Assembly: GCF_028502605.1 (NCBI RefSeq)
Contig: NC_079234.1
Coordinates: forward strand, 2,728,001-2,792,000
Source: Trichoderma breve
Lineage: Eukaryota; Ascomycota; Sordariomycetes; Hypocreales; Hypocreaceae
DNA length: 64,000 nt
Direction: 5' to 3'
The position numbers and the translations under genes are program-made. Under the pieces are notes generated by a model. The model searched no databases. It had not been told where the DNA came from and saw only the letters and a program-made list of their open reading frames with translations. Below, one piece after another: positions 38,140 to 51,100 of the stretch (its first letter is position 1; every line of letters begins with the position of its first letter).

Positions 38140-39264
38140 GGTTGGTTGGGAGGAGAGAAGACGAGGGGAAGAATGGGGAAGAGATTTAAAAATAGAAAAT
38201 GGGAAAACACCAAGGAGAGGAGGCCAGACGCAGCAGCAGAAGAAGAAGAAGAGAGAAAAGCAGCAGAGGGCGAGGCTGGCAGTGACGCGGTCAAACGAGG
38301 CTACGGGACAAGAAGGGGGGGATTAAAAGGTGGCGCTTCGAAGGCGGAAGATTCCCATGGAGGGGCAATTCGCGGAGGAAAATAAAGGTGGCGGCCATGT
38401 GGTGAGAGCAGCCACCGGCGTATTTTGGCCCCCCGTTTGGAGAAGCGATGCGGTCATACATTCTGCATTGTTCCTCTTTTGCTCTTGTGTTTTTTACTTT
38501 TGATGCTAAAAAGGAGATGGAAAAGAAGTGTGGCAGCTGTGACGACATGCCGCAACCCATGGACAGGACAGGCTGATTCAGTCACGTCGCATTGCATTGC
38601 ATTTTGTATCGTATCATATCATCAAATCATATCATATCACCGTCGAGTTCGTGGCTTGGCCTTCTTTAGCCTGGGCTGTGAACTTGAAATCAATAGTACT
38701 TGATGCAAGCAAATCACAGCCGTCCATCACAATCTCTAGATCCATCACAACCTAGGCCTACAGAGACCTACAGGACAGCCGTCCGCTAAACAGCCGCGCT
38801 CTTCAGGCGGCCACCTCCACTAACGGCACCCGGCGCACAGCGTGGCTGAGCTGCCAATTGATTGGATGCCCGGCCGAGTTCAAGTCCAAGTCCTACACTA
38901 GGTGCAGTAGATGGGACTACAACGTCGACTAACATCAACATGCAGCTTCAAGAATAGAAACACACAACTCCCAGCCTTGCTTGGCCTGCTGTTGTCCCGT
39001 CACATCACAGCCCTTTGTTCGTCTCACGCTGAGCCTGGATCCATATAAAAGAAGCAAAGAGATCCGCCTCCTTTCATACTCCTCTTCGTGGCTCTACTTC
39101 TTGTGCATCTCACATTCACTTCCTGAGGCCGCATCTCATTCAGCTTTACCCCACCATCTATCTCATCCAACCTCTCACCACACAGCACCTGCATCTGCAA
39201 GAGACAACATTTCCCTCTTGAAAAGTAAACATATCAAATCAAATCCTCTATAAAAACGACCATC
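38140..39264. other. Divergent region between GET3 and HIU hydrolase
   Basis: 1.1 kb between start codons. It contains TATCA/ATCAT-type short repeats at about 38601..38640 and a TATA box for the downstream gene. No gene is seen. Confidence 0.45.
39044..39050 (+). promoter_or_regulatory. TATA box of HIU hydrolase gene
   Basis: TATAAAA about 215 bp upstream of the start codon, followed by a C/A-rich leader. Position is seen; function is inferred. Confidence 0.45.
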
Positions 39265-39675
39265 ATGGCCGACAAAGACCGCATCACCTGCCACGTCCTC
39301 GACACCACCGCCGGCCGCCCCGCAAAGGGCATCCGCGTTCGCCTCGAAGGCCCCGTCCCCAGCTCACCCAACGCCCACACTGCCGTCAACACCTTCGAGT
39401 CCCTCACCAACGACGACGGCCGCATCACCGTCTGGTTGCCCTACAGCTCAGAGTCCTCGGCCGGCGAGGTGCCCGTCTACACCCTCGAGGACGTCCTGGG
39501 CGCCGTCAAGGGGCCCTCGCGGTGGACGCTGCGCTTCGACACTGCCGGCTACTTTGGCGAGGAAAACACATTCTTCCCGGAGGCTACCATTGTGTTTCGT
39601 GTTGAAGAGGGCCAGCATTATCATGTGCCGCTGCTGTTGAGTCCGTACAGCTACACCACTTACCGGGGAAGCTAA
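39265..39675 (+). CDS. 5-hydroxyisourate hydrolase (transthyretin-like)
   Basis: Intronless, 136 residues. It hydrolyses 5-hydroxyisourate, the urate oxidase product, in purine degradation. Family marks are present: ITCHVLDTTAGRPAKGI at the N-terminus (active-site His), TNDDGRI with the catalytic Arg region, EENTFFPEATIVF, then HYHVPLLLSPYSYTTYRGS, ending in the diagnostic C-terminal YRGS. There is no obvious peroxisomal tag: the end is not PTS1 and no PTS2 is apparent, so it may be cytosolic. No other urate-pathway gene lies in this window. Confidence 0.95.
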   Translation: MADKDRITCHVLDTTAGRPAKGIRVRLEGPVPSSPNAHTAVNTFESLTNDDGRITVWLPYSSESSAGEVPVYTLEDVLGAVKGPSRWTLRFDTAGYFGEENTFFPEATIVFRVEEGQHYHVPLLLSPYSYTTYRGS

Positions 39676-40223
39676 AGGGGGGCATAGGAGGACAACGCGG
39701 CTTCACAGCCACAGTCGTTTCAGTTTCAGAGTCAGAGTCAGTATGCAGAGATACATATGACAACAACGATAATGAAAGCGTGCTAGTCGTGGCAATGTCA
39801 ACACTGTCACTCTTTTATTACACATCAGCTACTGCAGTTCTTTATGTGCCGTGTCGTTATTTCACAAAACAGATTCCCCAAGCAATGTACTTGTTGCCAA
39901 GTTAAAGACAGATCCCTTCTCTTGAAGGAAAAGCCAATAGTAATACCCGTGATTTCGAGACAAAGGCCGTGTCGTCCGTCTGTTGTCCGGTTCCCAATTT
40001 CAAGTCCGCCCCAAAACGCCGTCGCTTATAGATTAAGAAGGTGAGAGATATGCTGTAAGTCAAGTCACAAAAGAGAGTCGTAAATTCGTTCCGTCTTTTT
40101 TTCTTCCTCCTTTTTTCTTCCAGTGTCCAAAAGATTCAAGAAAATATATGATGCATGTCGCCCAGACGGGCATGTTTGTCAAAAGGCGGTATGTACTCGT
40201 ACAAGGCCCGCTGCTCAATCCCG
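39676..40223. other. Convergent intergenic region
   Basis: 548 bp of 3' sequence between the hydrolase and the small basic protein gene. No gene is seen. Confidence 0.4.
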
Positions 40224-40818
40224 TTATTCACCTCGAGAACGTCGCCACTTGCTGAACCGGTGGTGCTTCTTGGGACTGTGGCCTATGCTGTCAGGTGACG
40301 ATGGCGGTGTTTCGTCCTCCTTCTTGGTCGACTCCGCGCTTTCGCTGCCGCTTTTGGATTGAAAGCTGGCTATCGAAGGACTCGTCAGCTTAGGGGCTGC
40401 CTCTCCGACCTGGAGGCTGCTGCTGGAGCGGGATAGCGACAATGACAAGACACTGCTGACGAGTTCGGTTTGCGGGCCGATGATTCCATGCATCAGAGTT
40501 CGCCTGGTCTTGTGTCGGTGTAAGAACGAGAGTCGCTTTCTCTTGAGAGCATGGTCGCCAGCCAGGTCATCGTGTGAGATGCAAGCGTTTGGCGAGAGGT
40601 CGGCGTCAGGGTGAGGGAGAGTAGTATTGCTGACTTTGAAGAGAAAACATGTTAGTAAAATGATGACCAAAGATGAAAAAGAAAAAGAAAAAGAAAAAGA
40701 AAACCTCTTCCCAACATAGGAATGGATATGTCTACTCACACTGATCAAAGGGTTCTGGAAAGCCTGTATCCCGATCTGCATGGCGGGCGGCCCGAGATGT
40801 CGGCTTAGAAGAGGCCAT
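40224..40818 (-). CDS. Small basic Ser-rich protein, unknown function
   Basis: Exons 40818..40740 and 40633..40224 (106-bp intron, donor GTGAGT) encode 162 residues. I do not recognise it. It is Ser/Lys/Arg-rich and probably mostly disordered. The most conserved-looking stretch is the middle, ALKRKRLSFLHRHKTRRTLM, a possible nuclear localisation signal. The end is basic (KKHHRFSKWRRSRGE). A serine run (LSLSLSRSSSSL) sits between. The intron holds a (GAAAAA)n tract. The gene call rests on the clean splice and coding-like composition. Confidence 0.6.
40677..40703. repeat. (GAAAAA)n microsatellite in an intron
   Basis: About four copies of a GAAAAA/AAAAAG unit inside the intron of the small basic protein gene. 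Confidence 0.7.
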
Positions 40819-43800
40819 GATGATGAGATGCCAGATGGTTTGACTATCGGAGAGACACTCGAGAATAATAAAGAAATCCCGGTGAAGACACAGGATCAAA
40901 CAAAAATAGAAGACAGAAAAGGAATAAAGAAGAATAAGCTGGATGGGCCTGACGGCAAGCTAGATAGCCGAATGACAGCAAGGCGCGTGGCCTTGTAAGA
41001 GGGAGCAAGCAAAGTTTGGTGGCTGGTGAGTGAGCGCCCCGCTGGCAGATGCGTGGACGTAGGTGTAAAGCCAACCTTGGAAGCAAATGTATGCTACTTT
41101 GTATGCGTAATGGGAAATGCGGCGGGGGCCAGGTTCCTCTTAAGGGCCTCGGTGAGATCTAATCGTCAAAGAAGGCTTTGAATGCTTCGGGAAAGTCGAA
41201 TGAATCCCTTCATTTGAACAAGGATTGCTTAGACAATGCTTCAAGGAGCCGAACCGCCCGGGTCTAGGGTGTGGGAAATTCAGCGAGATGAGGGCGGCTA
41301 CACTCTGGTTATAAGAGCAAATAAGTGAGTGAGTAGCGCCAAGTTGGGGACAGGCACAAGTAAGAGCACTCGTACAGATACTTTGCAGGGCCCGTTAGCC
41401 TGTATATGTAGTCTGTCTGTCTAGCACCTAGGCGCTGCATGCATGCAGGCGATGAATCGGATGAATTGCTAGTGAGCACTTTGTTGTTGAGGCAGCTGAT
41501 GGCACCACGGCTCAGAGGGCCCGAGACGCTACTAACCAGCGATCCCCGGCTGCCGTCGCCCTCGCCGATAGCTCGGAAATCCTCAACCTGCCTTCAGGCT
41601 GCAGAAGCTAGTACACATCATTGGAAGCACGGAGATTTGGAAATTCAGCGAACTCCTGTTGTGGGGGGAGGCCGTCCATCAATGGATTCGCCTTGTCGAG
41701 CATCGAGCGTCTTTCACCCAGCCGATGAGAGAGCCTCTCTCTGCTGCGTTGTAGCCTTCCTTCTGGGCAGGTCATCGGCTGCAGCCTGATGACAGACTGT
41801 CTACCTGATTCCAGCAGCGCTCGTTCTCGCAAGACACAGTCGCTGGCCCTGCTCAGCGCAAGTGTCAGACACCCGGCGACTTGTCCTGTCCTGTCCTGTC
41901 CAATCCAGGCCTGCCGAATCCGAGTAGAGGCGGCAAACAGGGGGTCGTCAGATGGGGCTCTGCTTGGCCTGGAGGCACTTTGACGGTCAGTCATGTCGAT
42001 TTTGCTGCGCCTCGCCCTTCAGTGGAGATGGGGGTGAGTACTGTCTCCAAGCCAAGACGAAGAAAAGCTGGGGGCTCTTCTAGGCGAGAAGCACAAGTTC
42101 TGGCTCTTGTGTTAGCGGCAGCCAAAGAGCTGAGCCAAGCAAATCAAATCGCGTGATGGCAATAGTGCAAACCACGTTCTGAGCCTTTTGCAGTTTGCTT
42201 GCTGTTAGTATCTGATAGTTACCAATATGTCGTCTGTTAGCGGCCCACCCTGTCTAGCCAAAGACTGGATATGTGAGACAGTAAAGCAGTCAGTTTATCA
42301 CAGCTGGAGCAAAGAAACGAAGAGATGGAGGGAATCTTGTTTCACGTAATACTAATCAGCGTGGTGAGAATATGACGTCCGGTTGTACAGAGTACAGAGT
42401 ACTCGTACTCGGATGTATTTCGACGGCAGGTGCTCCGTTCTCCGTACTTGGCATGTACTGCGCAGTGCTCATCGCGCCTTCCTCGATCTGTACTTCCAAG
42501 ACATGAATGTCTCACACATGGCCTTTCAGTAGGTAGGCGGTCAAGCATCTTGTCTAACTGGATATCTACCTATGGAGTAGAGGTAGGGAGACTATCCACA
42601 TCACTTGACGAGACGGACCGCCAACATACAACTTGAACCGTCCCGTTGATAATGCACTACATAGGTAGGGTCAATGTACAGAGTACAAGTACAAGCGCTC
42701 ATCAAGGTAGATTTGATCTTATTCTCCCAGCCACGGCGGCTCTCTGATGGCAAACTCTAAATGCTAGACTCTGTGGGCAGGACAGTGACATGATGACGAG
42801 CAGCGCGGCAAAGGCAACAGACAACACACAGCGATTCATTGGTCCAAGTTCTATTGACGCACCACTCGGCTCTTGGCCGTGAGTCTTGGCATCTTCAACA
42901 ACAGCCGGACTTGATTCCCAAACTAGTGGCCAATCTTTAGAGGCGGCAACGCTCAGTCCTGAGCTACCATACGCGTTCCGCAGAGGAACAACAGGAGCTA
43001 ATCATGGAAAAGACGGCATGGCTGTTCAGACGGCGCCACGCAATATGGCAACGAATTGGAATCGCCCCTTCAAAGTTCGGTGCGTCAGGTTGATGCGGAG
43101 GAGCGGCTGCTGCCACGGCCGGACATTCAGCCTATCAACCGCCGTTCTGGGGTCAAGACGAACCAGACACGCGCGGAGTTTCTAGACCGGGCGGCCTGGG
43201 CCACTCAGTGGAGGGTGAGGTGCATAGCCCGTCTGGATCAAGGCGGCACAGTTCGACAGGTTGGCGGTTGGAATCCGAGACGTCGTAAGTCCGACAACAT
43301 GCCATCATGACAAAACACCCCCAGAGGAAATATGACGGCCATGAGGAACCTTTAAGAGAAAAAGCACAGCATTCGCCTCTCCGGGGCTCGGCGTTGTCGT
43401 CAGCCTTCCTTCAGCCGTCGAAGAATTTGGCCACTTCGGATATGTGTGCCGGACCGGCATACTCGTACCAATACTACGCACTTCACCAGCAAAGGGCACG
43501 AACCGCCTGCCCGGAGCGCGCGCTCGCCGGTTTCCCAACAGATTGGGACCATGTCTTGTCTCGTCTTCATCACGGGGGTATAATAGTACAGGCATTGCTT
43601 TGTGCTGCGAATAGCACTAGTGTTATGTACAGCAACAGCATTGGGAAGCTGAGAGATGAGGCCGGCTGAACCCCCCTTGACCATCCGAGATTGTCTGACC
43701 ATGCTTTGCACGGCTTACTCAGGATTCACTCGTGCACCGGAGTGTTGTGCGTTTGATATTTACCCATTGCAACAGTTTTTCTTCCATGGCCTGAAAACCC

Positions 43801-45423
43801 CTGTACATCTGAACGATGTGCGATGTGCATGTGCATATCGATGACCAGTCTGGCTCTTCGGCTTCGTCCCCAGCTTTACTCAATCGGGTCGCATAAGCAT
43901 GTCTCGCAGCCGTAGCCAGCCAACCATGACGCCAGGAGTCGCTAGCTCCAAGCTGTGCAGACAACTACAAGACAAAAGGGCAGACGAAGTTCTGATACAT
44001 CTACGACCAAGTACTGTACAAAATGCATTGGTGGTGGCTGGGCCGTTCTCTCCGCTCTCCGGTATACGAGCGGTAACTTGGACTGCATGAAGCCCCAGGT
44101 CTCCTCCGCCTTGCTACATGAGCGAGTTGCCGCTAGCATCTGGCGGTGACGAAACTCATCGTTACTATGCATACGCATACGATGTTCTTTATTCATGGGA
44201 ACATATCATCAGTGAAAAGGACAGGGTTGGGAGAGGAATAGAGGAAGCTAAGGCATATGCGATGGGCCGATCCAACGATACCCGGCTACGATGACGGTTG
44301 ATCTCCCTCTCGTGGAAGATGGCTTCAGCTTGCATCGGTTGATCGGCTCCGCACCTGACAAAGAGCCCCATGTGGTGTTCCACTGACAGAGATGTCATTG
44401 AAAATCACTCATCGCCATAGCCGATGCTAATTCGGGTTGTCCATGTGCTTGCCGGCCCAGCGCTTGGCAAATCATATCCATGAATAAGAGAAACATGGTC
44501 ATCTTCACCAGCTGTTGATCAGAATTTGTCCCTCAGCTGGCTAGGCAGTGATGGACAGTGATGGACGGTTCCCGATATTAGTTCGATCCATCCATAGACC
44601 ATTTCTTGGCGCTCCAAATTCTAGAAGATTAGAGACACGCCTGTGGAAGCTGTGGATAAGTCATGCGCAAAATTGGCTTCCACGGAGACACTGTAGAAGC
44701 GAGATGGACTGGTAGGCACTCCCTCATGCAAGACTCCTCTCTGACCTCCTTTTCTCCCGCGGTTTGAGCAATATATTCGGCCATCGAAATAACAAGTCGG
44801 TTCCGACGCAATGATTGTCATTGGAGGCCTTACGAGTAGGGAGAATGGAGAGGCAGTAAATCTCCATACTGTTTTGAAGCGGGTACCGGTATTGTATACT
44901 CTATACTCCGTACTCCGTCCCTTTAATACGCTGTGATTATATGCAGCGCTTGGACTCCATATCATCTTAAATGAAAAACACCAATCACATAACCACACCT
45001 GGCTATAGCTTACGGGGGTGATTATTAGCCGATACGCGTCATCTCGCAAGGACACATAGAACACGTGCATATAGAAAAGTCGAAGAGGGAGAGAGAAAAG
45101 AAAAGAAAGAAGAAAATGAAAAGGAAGATGCCAGCCTTACACGATGATCCTCCGTTGCGCAACGCCCGCCTACCCTAGACTCCGCCAAGTGTTATTAATA
45201 AATCACGGACATGGAAAGTCCGGATCCTGCTGACGAAGTGCACCGCCACACACAGCCTTGGCGAACTCGTAATTCGCAGCCACAGCTGTGAGCACTCTGA
45301 ACATCCCCGTGTCGAAGACATTCAAACAAACCCCTTGGAACGCAAACTCCGTCAATCACCATCAAGTAATCGCCAGCCTCTTCTCGATATCCGCGCATTG
45401 TTGTTCCGGTCCAACTCGCCGCC
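40819..45423. other. Gene-poor region of 4.6 kb
   Basis: The longest stretch without a supported gene. Open frames up to about 130 codons occur on both strands but overlap one another and show no motif or convincing splice continuation. Short repeats occur: TGTCC x4 at 41882..41901, a doubled CAGTGATGGA at 44546..44567, and TACTCCGTAC-like motifs at 42385..42412, 42432..42460, 42675..42695 and 44894..44920. The right end must contain the CDC50-family promoter. Confidence 0.5.
41882..41901. repeat. TGTCC tandem repeat
   Basis: Four exact copies of a 5-bp unit in intergenic DNA. Confidence 0.7.
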
Positions 45424-47050
45424 ATGTCCGACTCACCGCGGGGAGGTCATACCGACTCCCTCGATTCTCTTGACACAGCCCCGAACAAGCCGGACAAGAA
45501 GAAGAGCCGTCGCCCTGCGAGTGAGTGCTCGACGATGCCTCTGAATGCGCTGCTGGGAGGTGCCGGATTGCTGACGACGAGATTATCATAGACACGGCCT
45601 TTCGACAACAGCGACTCAAAGCCTGGCAGTAGGTTTTCCGGACGATTCAACGGCGCAAAAGCCCGAGTCTGCAGGATGCTGACAGCCTCGCAGGCCAATT
45701 CTTACTCCAAAGACAGTTCTGCCTCTCTTCTTCGCCATCGGCGTCATATTCGCTCCAATCGGCGGCTTGTTGCTATATGCCAGCACTCAGGTATACTCGG
45801 AGATCCTGGCTTTGATTTCTGTCCTCTTGTATGTTTTGTTTGTATTCCTGGCGCTGACGGATTTGCCCATGGTTTAGGTGCAAGAGATTCGCCTCGATTA
45901 CACCCACTGCACAGCCGATGCTCCGGCCTACAACAACGGCAGGGGCTTCGGCTCCATGCCCAGCAGCGACATAGAGACTCAGTTCAAAACCTCCAACACG
46001 TCGATTGATGCGCAATGGGCCGTCCAATCAGACGTCGACATCCCTGTCAACCCGGGCGTCAAGGTGTCTGGACAGCGATGCTATTTGAGATTCAACATCC
46101 CCGAGAGCATGGGCCCTCCGGTTCTGTTCTACTACCAGCTCACCAACTTTTACCAGAACCATCGTCGATACGCCGATTCGTTTGACGTCAACCAGCTCAA
46201 GGGAGACAACAGGTCATATGGCGATATTCACGGCTCGAAATGCACCCCTCTGTATGGTGAGACCATCGACGGCGTCAAGAAGCCGTACTATCCGTGCGGA
46301 CTCATTGCCAACTCCATGTTCAACGACTCCTACACCAGCCCCGAGCTGTTGAACCCTCCCGGAGGCCGTGGTAACGAGACGCGAACATACCTCATGGCCA
46401 ACAACACCAACATCGCCTGGAGCAGCGACCGAGATTTGTACAACCCAACCACGCAGTCGCTGAGCGAAATCATCCCGCCACCCAACTGGCGTCTGCGTTA
46501 TCCGGACGGTTATACCAAGACCAACCCTCCCCCCAACCTCAAGGAGTGGCAGGCGTTCCAAGTCTGGATGCGTACTGCCGGTTTGCCGACCTTTAGCAAG
46601 CTCTACCAGCGCAACGACACCCAAGCGATGGCTGAGGGACGCTACCAAATCGTTATCGATGATTGTATGTGATGACATGGTGAACTACGGCGCAATCTGG
46701 TATGCTAACTATGAAATGACAGTCTTCCCCACAACGGAATACAGAGGCAAAAAGTCCATCATCATCACTACTCGCACCGTTGTGGGTGGTCGCAACAACT
46801 TCCTTGGCATCGCCTACATTGTTGTTGCTGGCCTCTGCATTGTTCTCGGCGTCATCTTCCTCGCTTCTCATCTCATCAAGCCAAGGTTCGTTCTTATTTT
46901 AGCCTTCTCCCTTCCCCTTCCCGTTCTAACACGTCAACCATCAGGAAACTCGGTGACCACACTTACCTGTCGTGGAACAACGTCCCCACGTCCAAACCCG
47001 GCGGCAACACCGCTGTGGCCTCGGGCCGCGAGATCCGTCCTGATGCTTAG
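45424..47050 (+). CDS. CDC50: CDC50/LEM3-family P4-ATPase flippase subunit
   Basis: Six exons: 45424..45520, 45592..45628, 45694..45790, 45878..46664, 46723..46885 and 46945..47050, encoding 428 residues. The protein is the beta subunit of phospholipid flippases, needed for their ER exit and activity in Golgi, endosomes or plasma membrane. It has a cytosolic basic N-terminus, TM1 at about 52-75 ([19 protein letters not shown]), a large lumenal domain with Cys and N-glycosylation sequons, and TM2 at about 366-390. Family motifs: [15 protein letters not shown], then [11 protein letters not shown], and [14 protein letters not shown] before TM2. The second exon is only 37 bp. Which yeast paralogue it matches cannot be decided. 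It converges on SPT16. Confidence 0.94.
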
Positions 47051-48154
47051 GCAACTCGCGACAGCTCCCGCGCCGCGCTCCGCATGGCCCCGATGCCCTC
47101 TGGTGGCAGCTCCAGCTCTCACATCTTCCTGGCGCCCATGAGCCCGAGGTTTCATAGCAAATTCTATGACCGCTTGAGCCACCGGCTTGCGTAGAACTCA
47201 AAAAAAGAAGAAATATCAAATCAAAAGCAGCGGGGGACAATGCGGCGTGGTAGATGATAAAAGGGGTTGCTCTACGCCTACCTCTTCCCGTTTTCTTTAA
47301 TGCGCTTATATCGATGTAATGCCTTGTTTGTTCCCCGTGCGCTGGCCGGTTCTTGTTTAACGTTGTTTTCTTCTTGTTCTCTTTTTTCTCTTTGCCTTTT
47401 TTTGGGTTGTTCGGGGCTGGTTGAACGTTGCCTTATTCTTATTATCCACATTCTTTTTTTTGCTCAAAAGACAAATCATAAGAGGTAGTCAACGCTGGAT
47501 GAGAAAGAAGAAGAAGGATGAAACGACTATGAAAGATCAAAGGACACGAGTTGCGAGAGGGAGCAAGAAATGGGAGAAAACTAAGTGAAAGGGGTTTTTC
47601 CTACCCTCTCGATGAATTCGACAAAGGGGGAGGTTTTTGCCTGTTGGAGTTGAGGAGTTTGCACCGCCTTTTTTGTCATGTTTAACATTTTTTACTTGTT
47701 TCCCTCTAGTTCCGTCCTTGTTAAATGTTGGAAAGGGGCTATTGATTGATAGAAAAATGTAGCACCTTTGTTACCAACTCAGCATATCCAAACTCTAAAT
47801 CTCTCTTCTGAAGTAAAATACATCGTGGGTTTTCACGACGGAGATTACTAGGTACCTAGGTAGTGATGTAAAGTGGCTAAATTCACTTGCAAAAATGATA
47901 TACTCATTATTATTCAGACCACTCAGCCTATACCAAGCCAACAGGAGCCATACTTGAAAAGCAAAGTCTCATCATAAAAGAAGCCAAGAGGCCATTACGC
48001 AGCCGCATCAGCACTTAATTTTTTCTTAATACAAGTTCCAGTATTTAAAACACACTGCCCAAGAAAATAAACTGAAAAAAAGCCCATTCACTCCCCTATT
48101 TAACGGTTCGGCTTCGAGCCACTTCGTCTGAATTCGTATCCCTTGCTTACCCGA
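47051..48154. other. Convergent region between CDC50-family gene and SPT16
   Basis: 1.1 kb of 3' sequence from both genes, with T-rich and A-rich blocks. A perfect 12-bp palindrome CTAGGTACCTAG lies at 47848..47859. No gene is seen. Confidence 0.45.
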
Positions 48155-51100
48155 TTATCGCTTGCGTGACTTCTTTCCACTTCCACGGCCTTCATCATCA
48201 TTGAGGCCACTCTCACGGTCGCGCTTCCTGGCCTTCTTCTCCATCTCATCCCAATCTTCGCCCTCATCCTCACTATCGATGTCGGCCTCTTCATCATCGT
48301 CATCATCGCTGGCGTTGCTTCCAAAGTCGGAATCTTCCTCGCTGGACTCGGACACTTCATCCATCTCCTCGTCGTCCATCTCGAAAGCTGATTCTTCCTC
48401 GGACTCGTCCTCGGCACCGGAATCGTCTGAGTCGGCCTGCAGGAACGACCAACCACCATCGACGAAGAACTGGTGGGTATCTTGGTTGACTGTCTTCATA
48501 ATGGTCGGCCAGTTGAGGTTAAGAGGACCCTCGGTAAAGGCAATGTCTGAAGAATCCAAGAAATCCTTGACCTGGTCGAGGAATTCGACGGGAATGGTAT
48601 TGATGTGATATGGAGCACGTGTAAAGTCCTTGAAGACGAATACCATGTCAAAGTTCTTCAAACCGAACTGGACACGCTCGAGATGGGCGACTTCAATGTC
48701 TTCAATGGTGATGACCATGAATGGGGGCTCAACAACCTGGATGAGGCAGTCGGTAGTCGGCTGAATGAAGACGTTGCTGCGGAAAGGCACGCCGTTAAAT
48801 CCGAGGTCCCGGATGGGCATATCAACCTCGATGTTCTCATTGCGACCGGCTTCGGCAATCTTCTGGGCAAAGCCTTGGAATAGCCTGTCCAATTCGGCGC
48901 GGCGACGGCGCTCCTCTTGTTCAGCCTCGAATTCATCCTCATCTCCATAGCGGTACTTTCGCTTTCTGTTACCAGTCTCATCAAACTGGATGTCGGTTGC
49001 TTCACGGTAGAACTGCACATCCTTCGTCTTCTTTTTATTGCCCACAATGATAGGGTCTTTTAGATGGATGTGGATGATGACAATCAACTCGTGCTGGCAA
49101 GGCTGGAAGAAGAGGTGCTTGACGTTTGAAAAGAGGATATCCACGCGATGCTGAGCATTGAGAGGAGACTGGTAACGGATACCATTCTGGTGTATCTCGA
49201 CCTTTCCAGGTACTCTCTTGCCCTCCATAGCTGGGCGGATATACACGTTGTCCAAGACAGCCGGGCGTCGATCTTGGCGGAATAAGTTAGCATCCAGTAT
49301 TTAGGTATTGACACTTTTAGCAGTGGGTATTTGGACTTACTTCTGATTTCCGCCAGCTTGTCTTGCTCCACCACATCTTCCATATCCTTCTTCTCTTGCT
49401 CCTTCTTGACGACGTCGCGCTTTAGGTTCGAGATCTGAGTAGCTATCTCACTATATCTGTCTCCATCGAGCGATCGGAATGTCAAGCTGCGAACAAAGTG
49501 GGCGGATGCGTCCTCAAAGGGCTGGTCATCCTTTCTACCGACACCCTGGCCGGGCGACAGGAAGTTTATCCGCAAAAAGGCGAATTCTCCCTCGTCGCTC
49601 TTACTGGCATTCTTGATGGTGTTGATATGGAACGGGACAGGCCGTCCCATGATGGGGAGAACGACAGTGCTGTTCTTTGAGTCAACGATAATCTCAAGGT
49701 TCTTGATCTTTAAGGGGAACTGATTGTCCCGCTTGTAGGACTCGAAACGCTTGAATTTCTTGACCTCTCCGCCATTTTGCCCACTGGTTGACTCGGAGAA
49801 TCTGGCCAGGCCCTCCTTCTGCTTCTTGGCGGCCAGTTCCTTCTGATGCTCTCGACGCTTCTTGTCCGCGTCCTCGTCTGTTTGGGTGGTGCGCTCGGAG
49901 CGAAGGCGAGTGCTGGTAATGTTCTTGGTGGCGACTGCGCCAACTCTGGAATCCTTCTTCTCCTTCTTGGGCGTAGGCTGTGCCTCCTCATCATCCTTGA
50001 AGAAGAATGAGTTGGCGTCGGCGCTTGTCGGCGCCTCAGCAGTGAAAACCACCGGCTCAGCAGCTGTCACTCTGATGGTATCAGTCAGGACTAATGAGTA
50101 AATCTTGCTGTTCTTGTCTTGAGGCTGTGGGTTCTCGATATCCTGGAATCCGGTATTGATGATCAAAGTCATTCCGTCTTTGAGAACTCGCTGGTTCTTG
50201 GCACTCAGTACAAGAGTAGGGTCTCTGTTCTCAAGGCCAACACCCCAACCGACATTCTTCAAGAAGTGCTTCTCCATTTCTGGCTTCTTGCTCTTGATGA
50301 CACCTAACGCCTTGGCGTATACATCCTTCGCAGTCATGCCATCGCGGATCTCCTTAATGATTGTGTTGTGCACCATTGAAAGGAGCTTGTAGTTGCTCTC
50401 CTGAGACTTGTTGGGATCTACTAGGTACGTTCGCGCAATCGTTGAGCAGTATGACTTATATCGCAAACCCAGCGCGGCGATGATGATCCCAGCATGTAGG
50501 TTGTCGTCATTTGGATCGGTAGAAAATCGCAGATCGTATTTACCACCACTCTGAATGGAGGGGGGCAGGATCCAATCCAGTTGCGCGGGGTCGAGATCCG
50601 AAGGCAGCTTGCCTTTGCTGGGGAGCTCAACAGTCTTCCAGAAATTGTTATCGTCAAGCTTCTTATCGACCTTGTCGGCTAGAACGGAGTGCTTGACTTT
50701 CTTCTCGGCATCGAGAATGTTGGACATTTCGTCGAGGAAGTAGGGCGTCATGAGGGCCACGCAAGCCTTGGAAGCCGTCCGCATCGCTCGTAATTCGCTT
50801 TCGTCTTTGATGGAGAAGGCATGAGTGGACAAAGCGGTGGAAATGTCAACCTCCTCGACATCTTTGCAGTGTTCGGCAAACACCTTCTTCCACTCATCGA
50901 CGAAAGGCCCCTTGGACGTATCCTTGGAGATGACGCCAACTTTCTTCTGTTGTCAAAATGCATTAGGTTTTAAGCCTATAGGTGTAAACGAATTGGCATT
51001 GAAGGTGGCCTTACCCCCGCTTCTTTGATCTTGTCTGCCACAGTGACAAACAGCTTCTCGTTTTCGGCTGCATCCTTGCCTCGAACAAGCACCTCGATGG

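Noticed and set aside
37738..38385. Open frame of 215 codons antisense to GET3 exon 1
   Set aside because: It overlaps the GET3 P-loop exon and ends in low-complexity charged sequence; no motif.
42886..43669. Possible gene in the 4.6-kb gene-poor interval (frames of 80-120 codons)
   Set aside because: Frames on both strands compete, none can be extended by plausible splicing, and no domain is recognisable.
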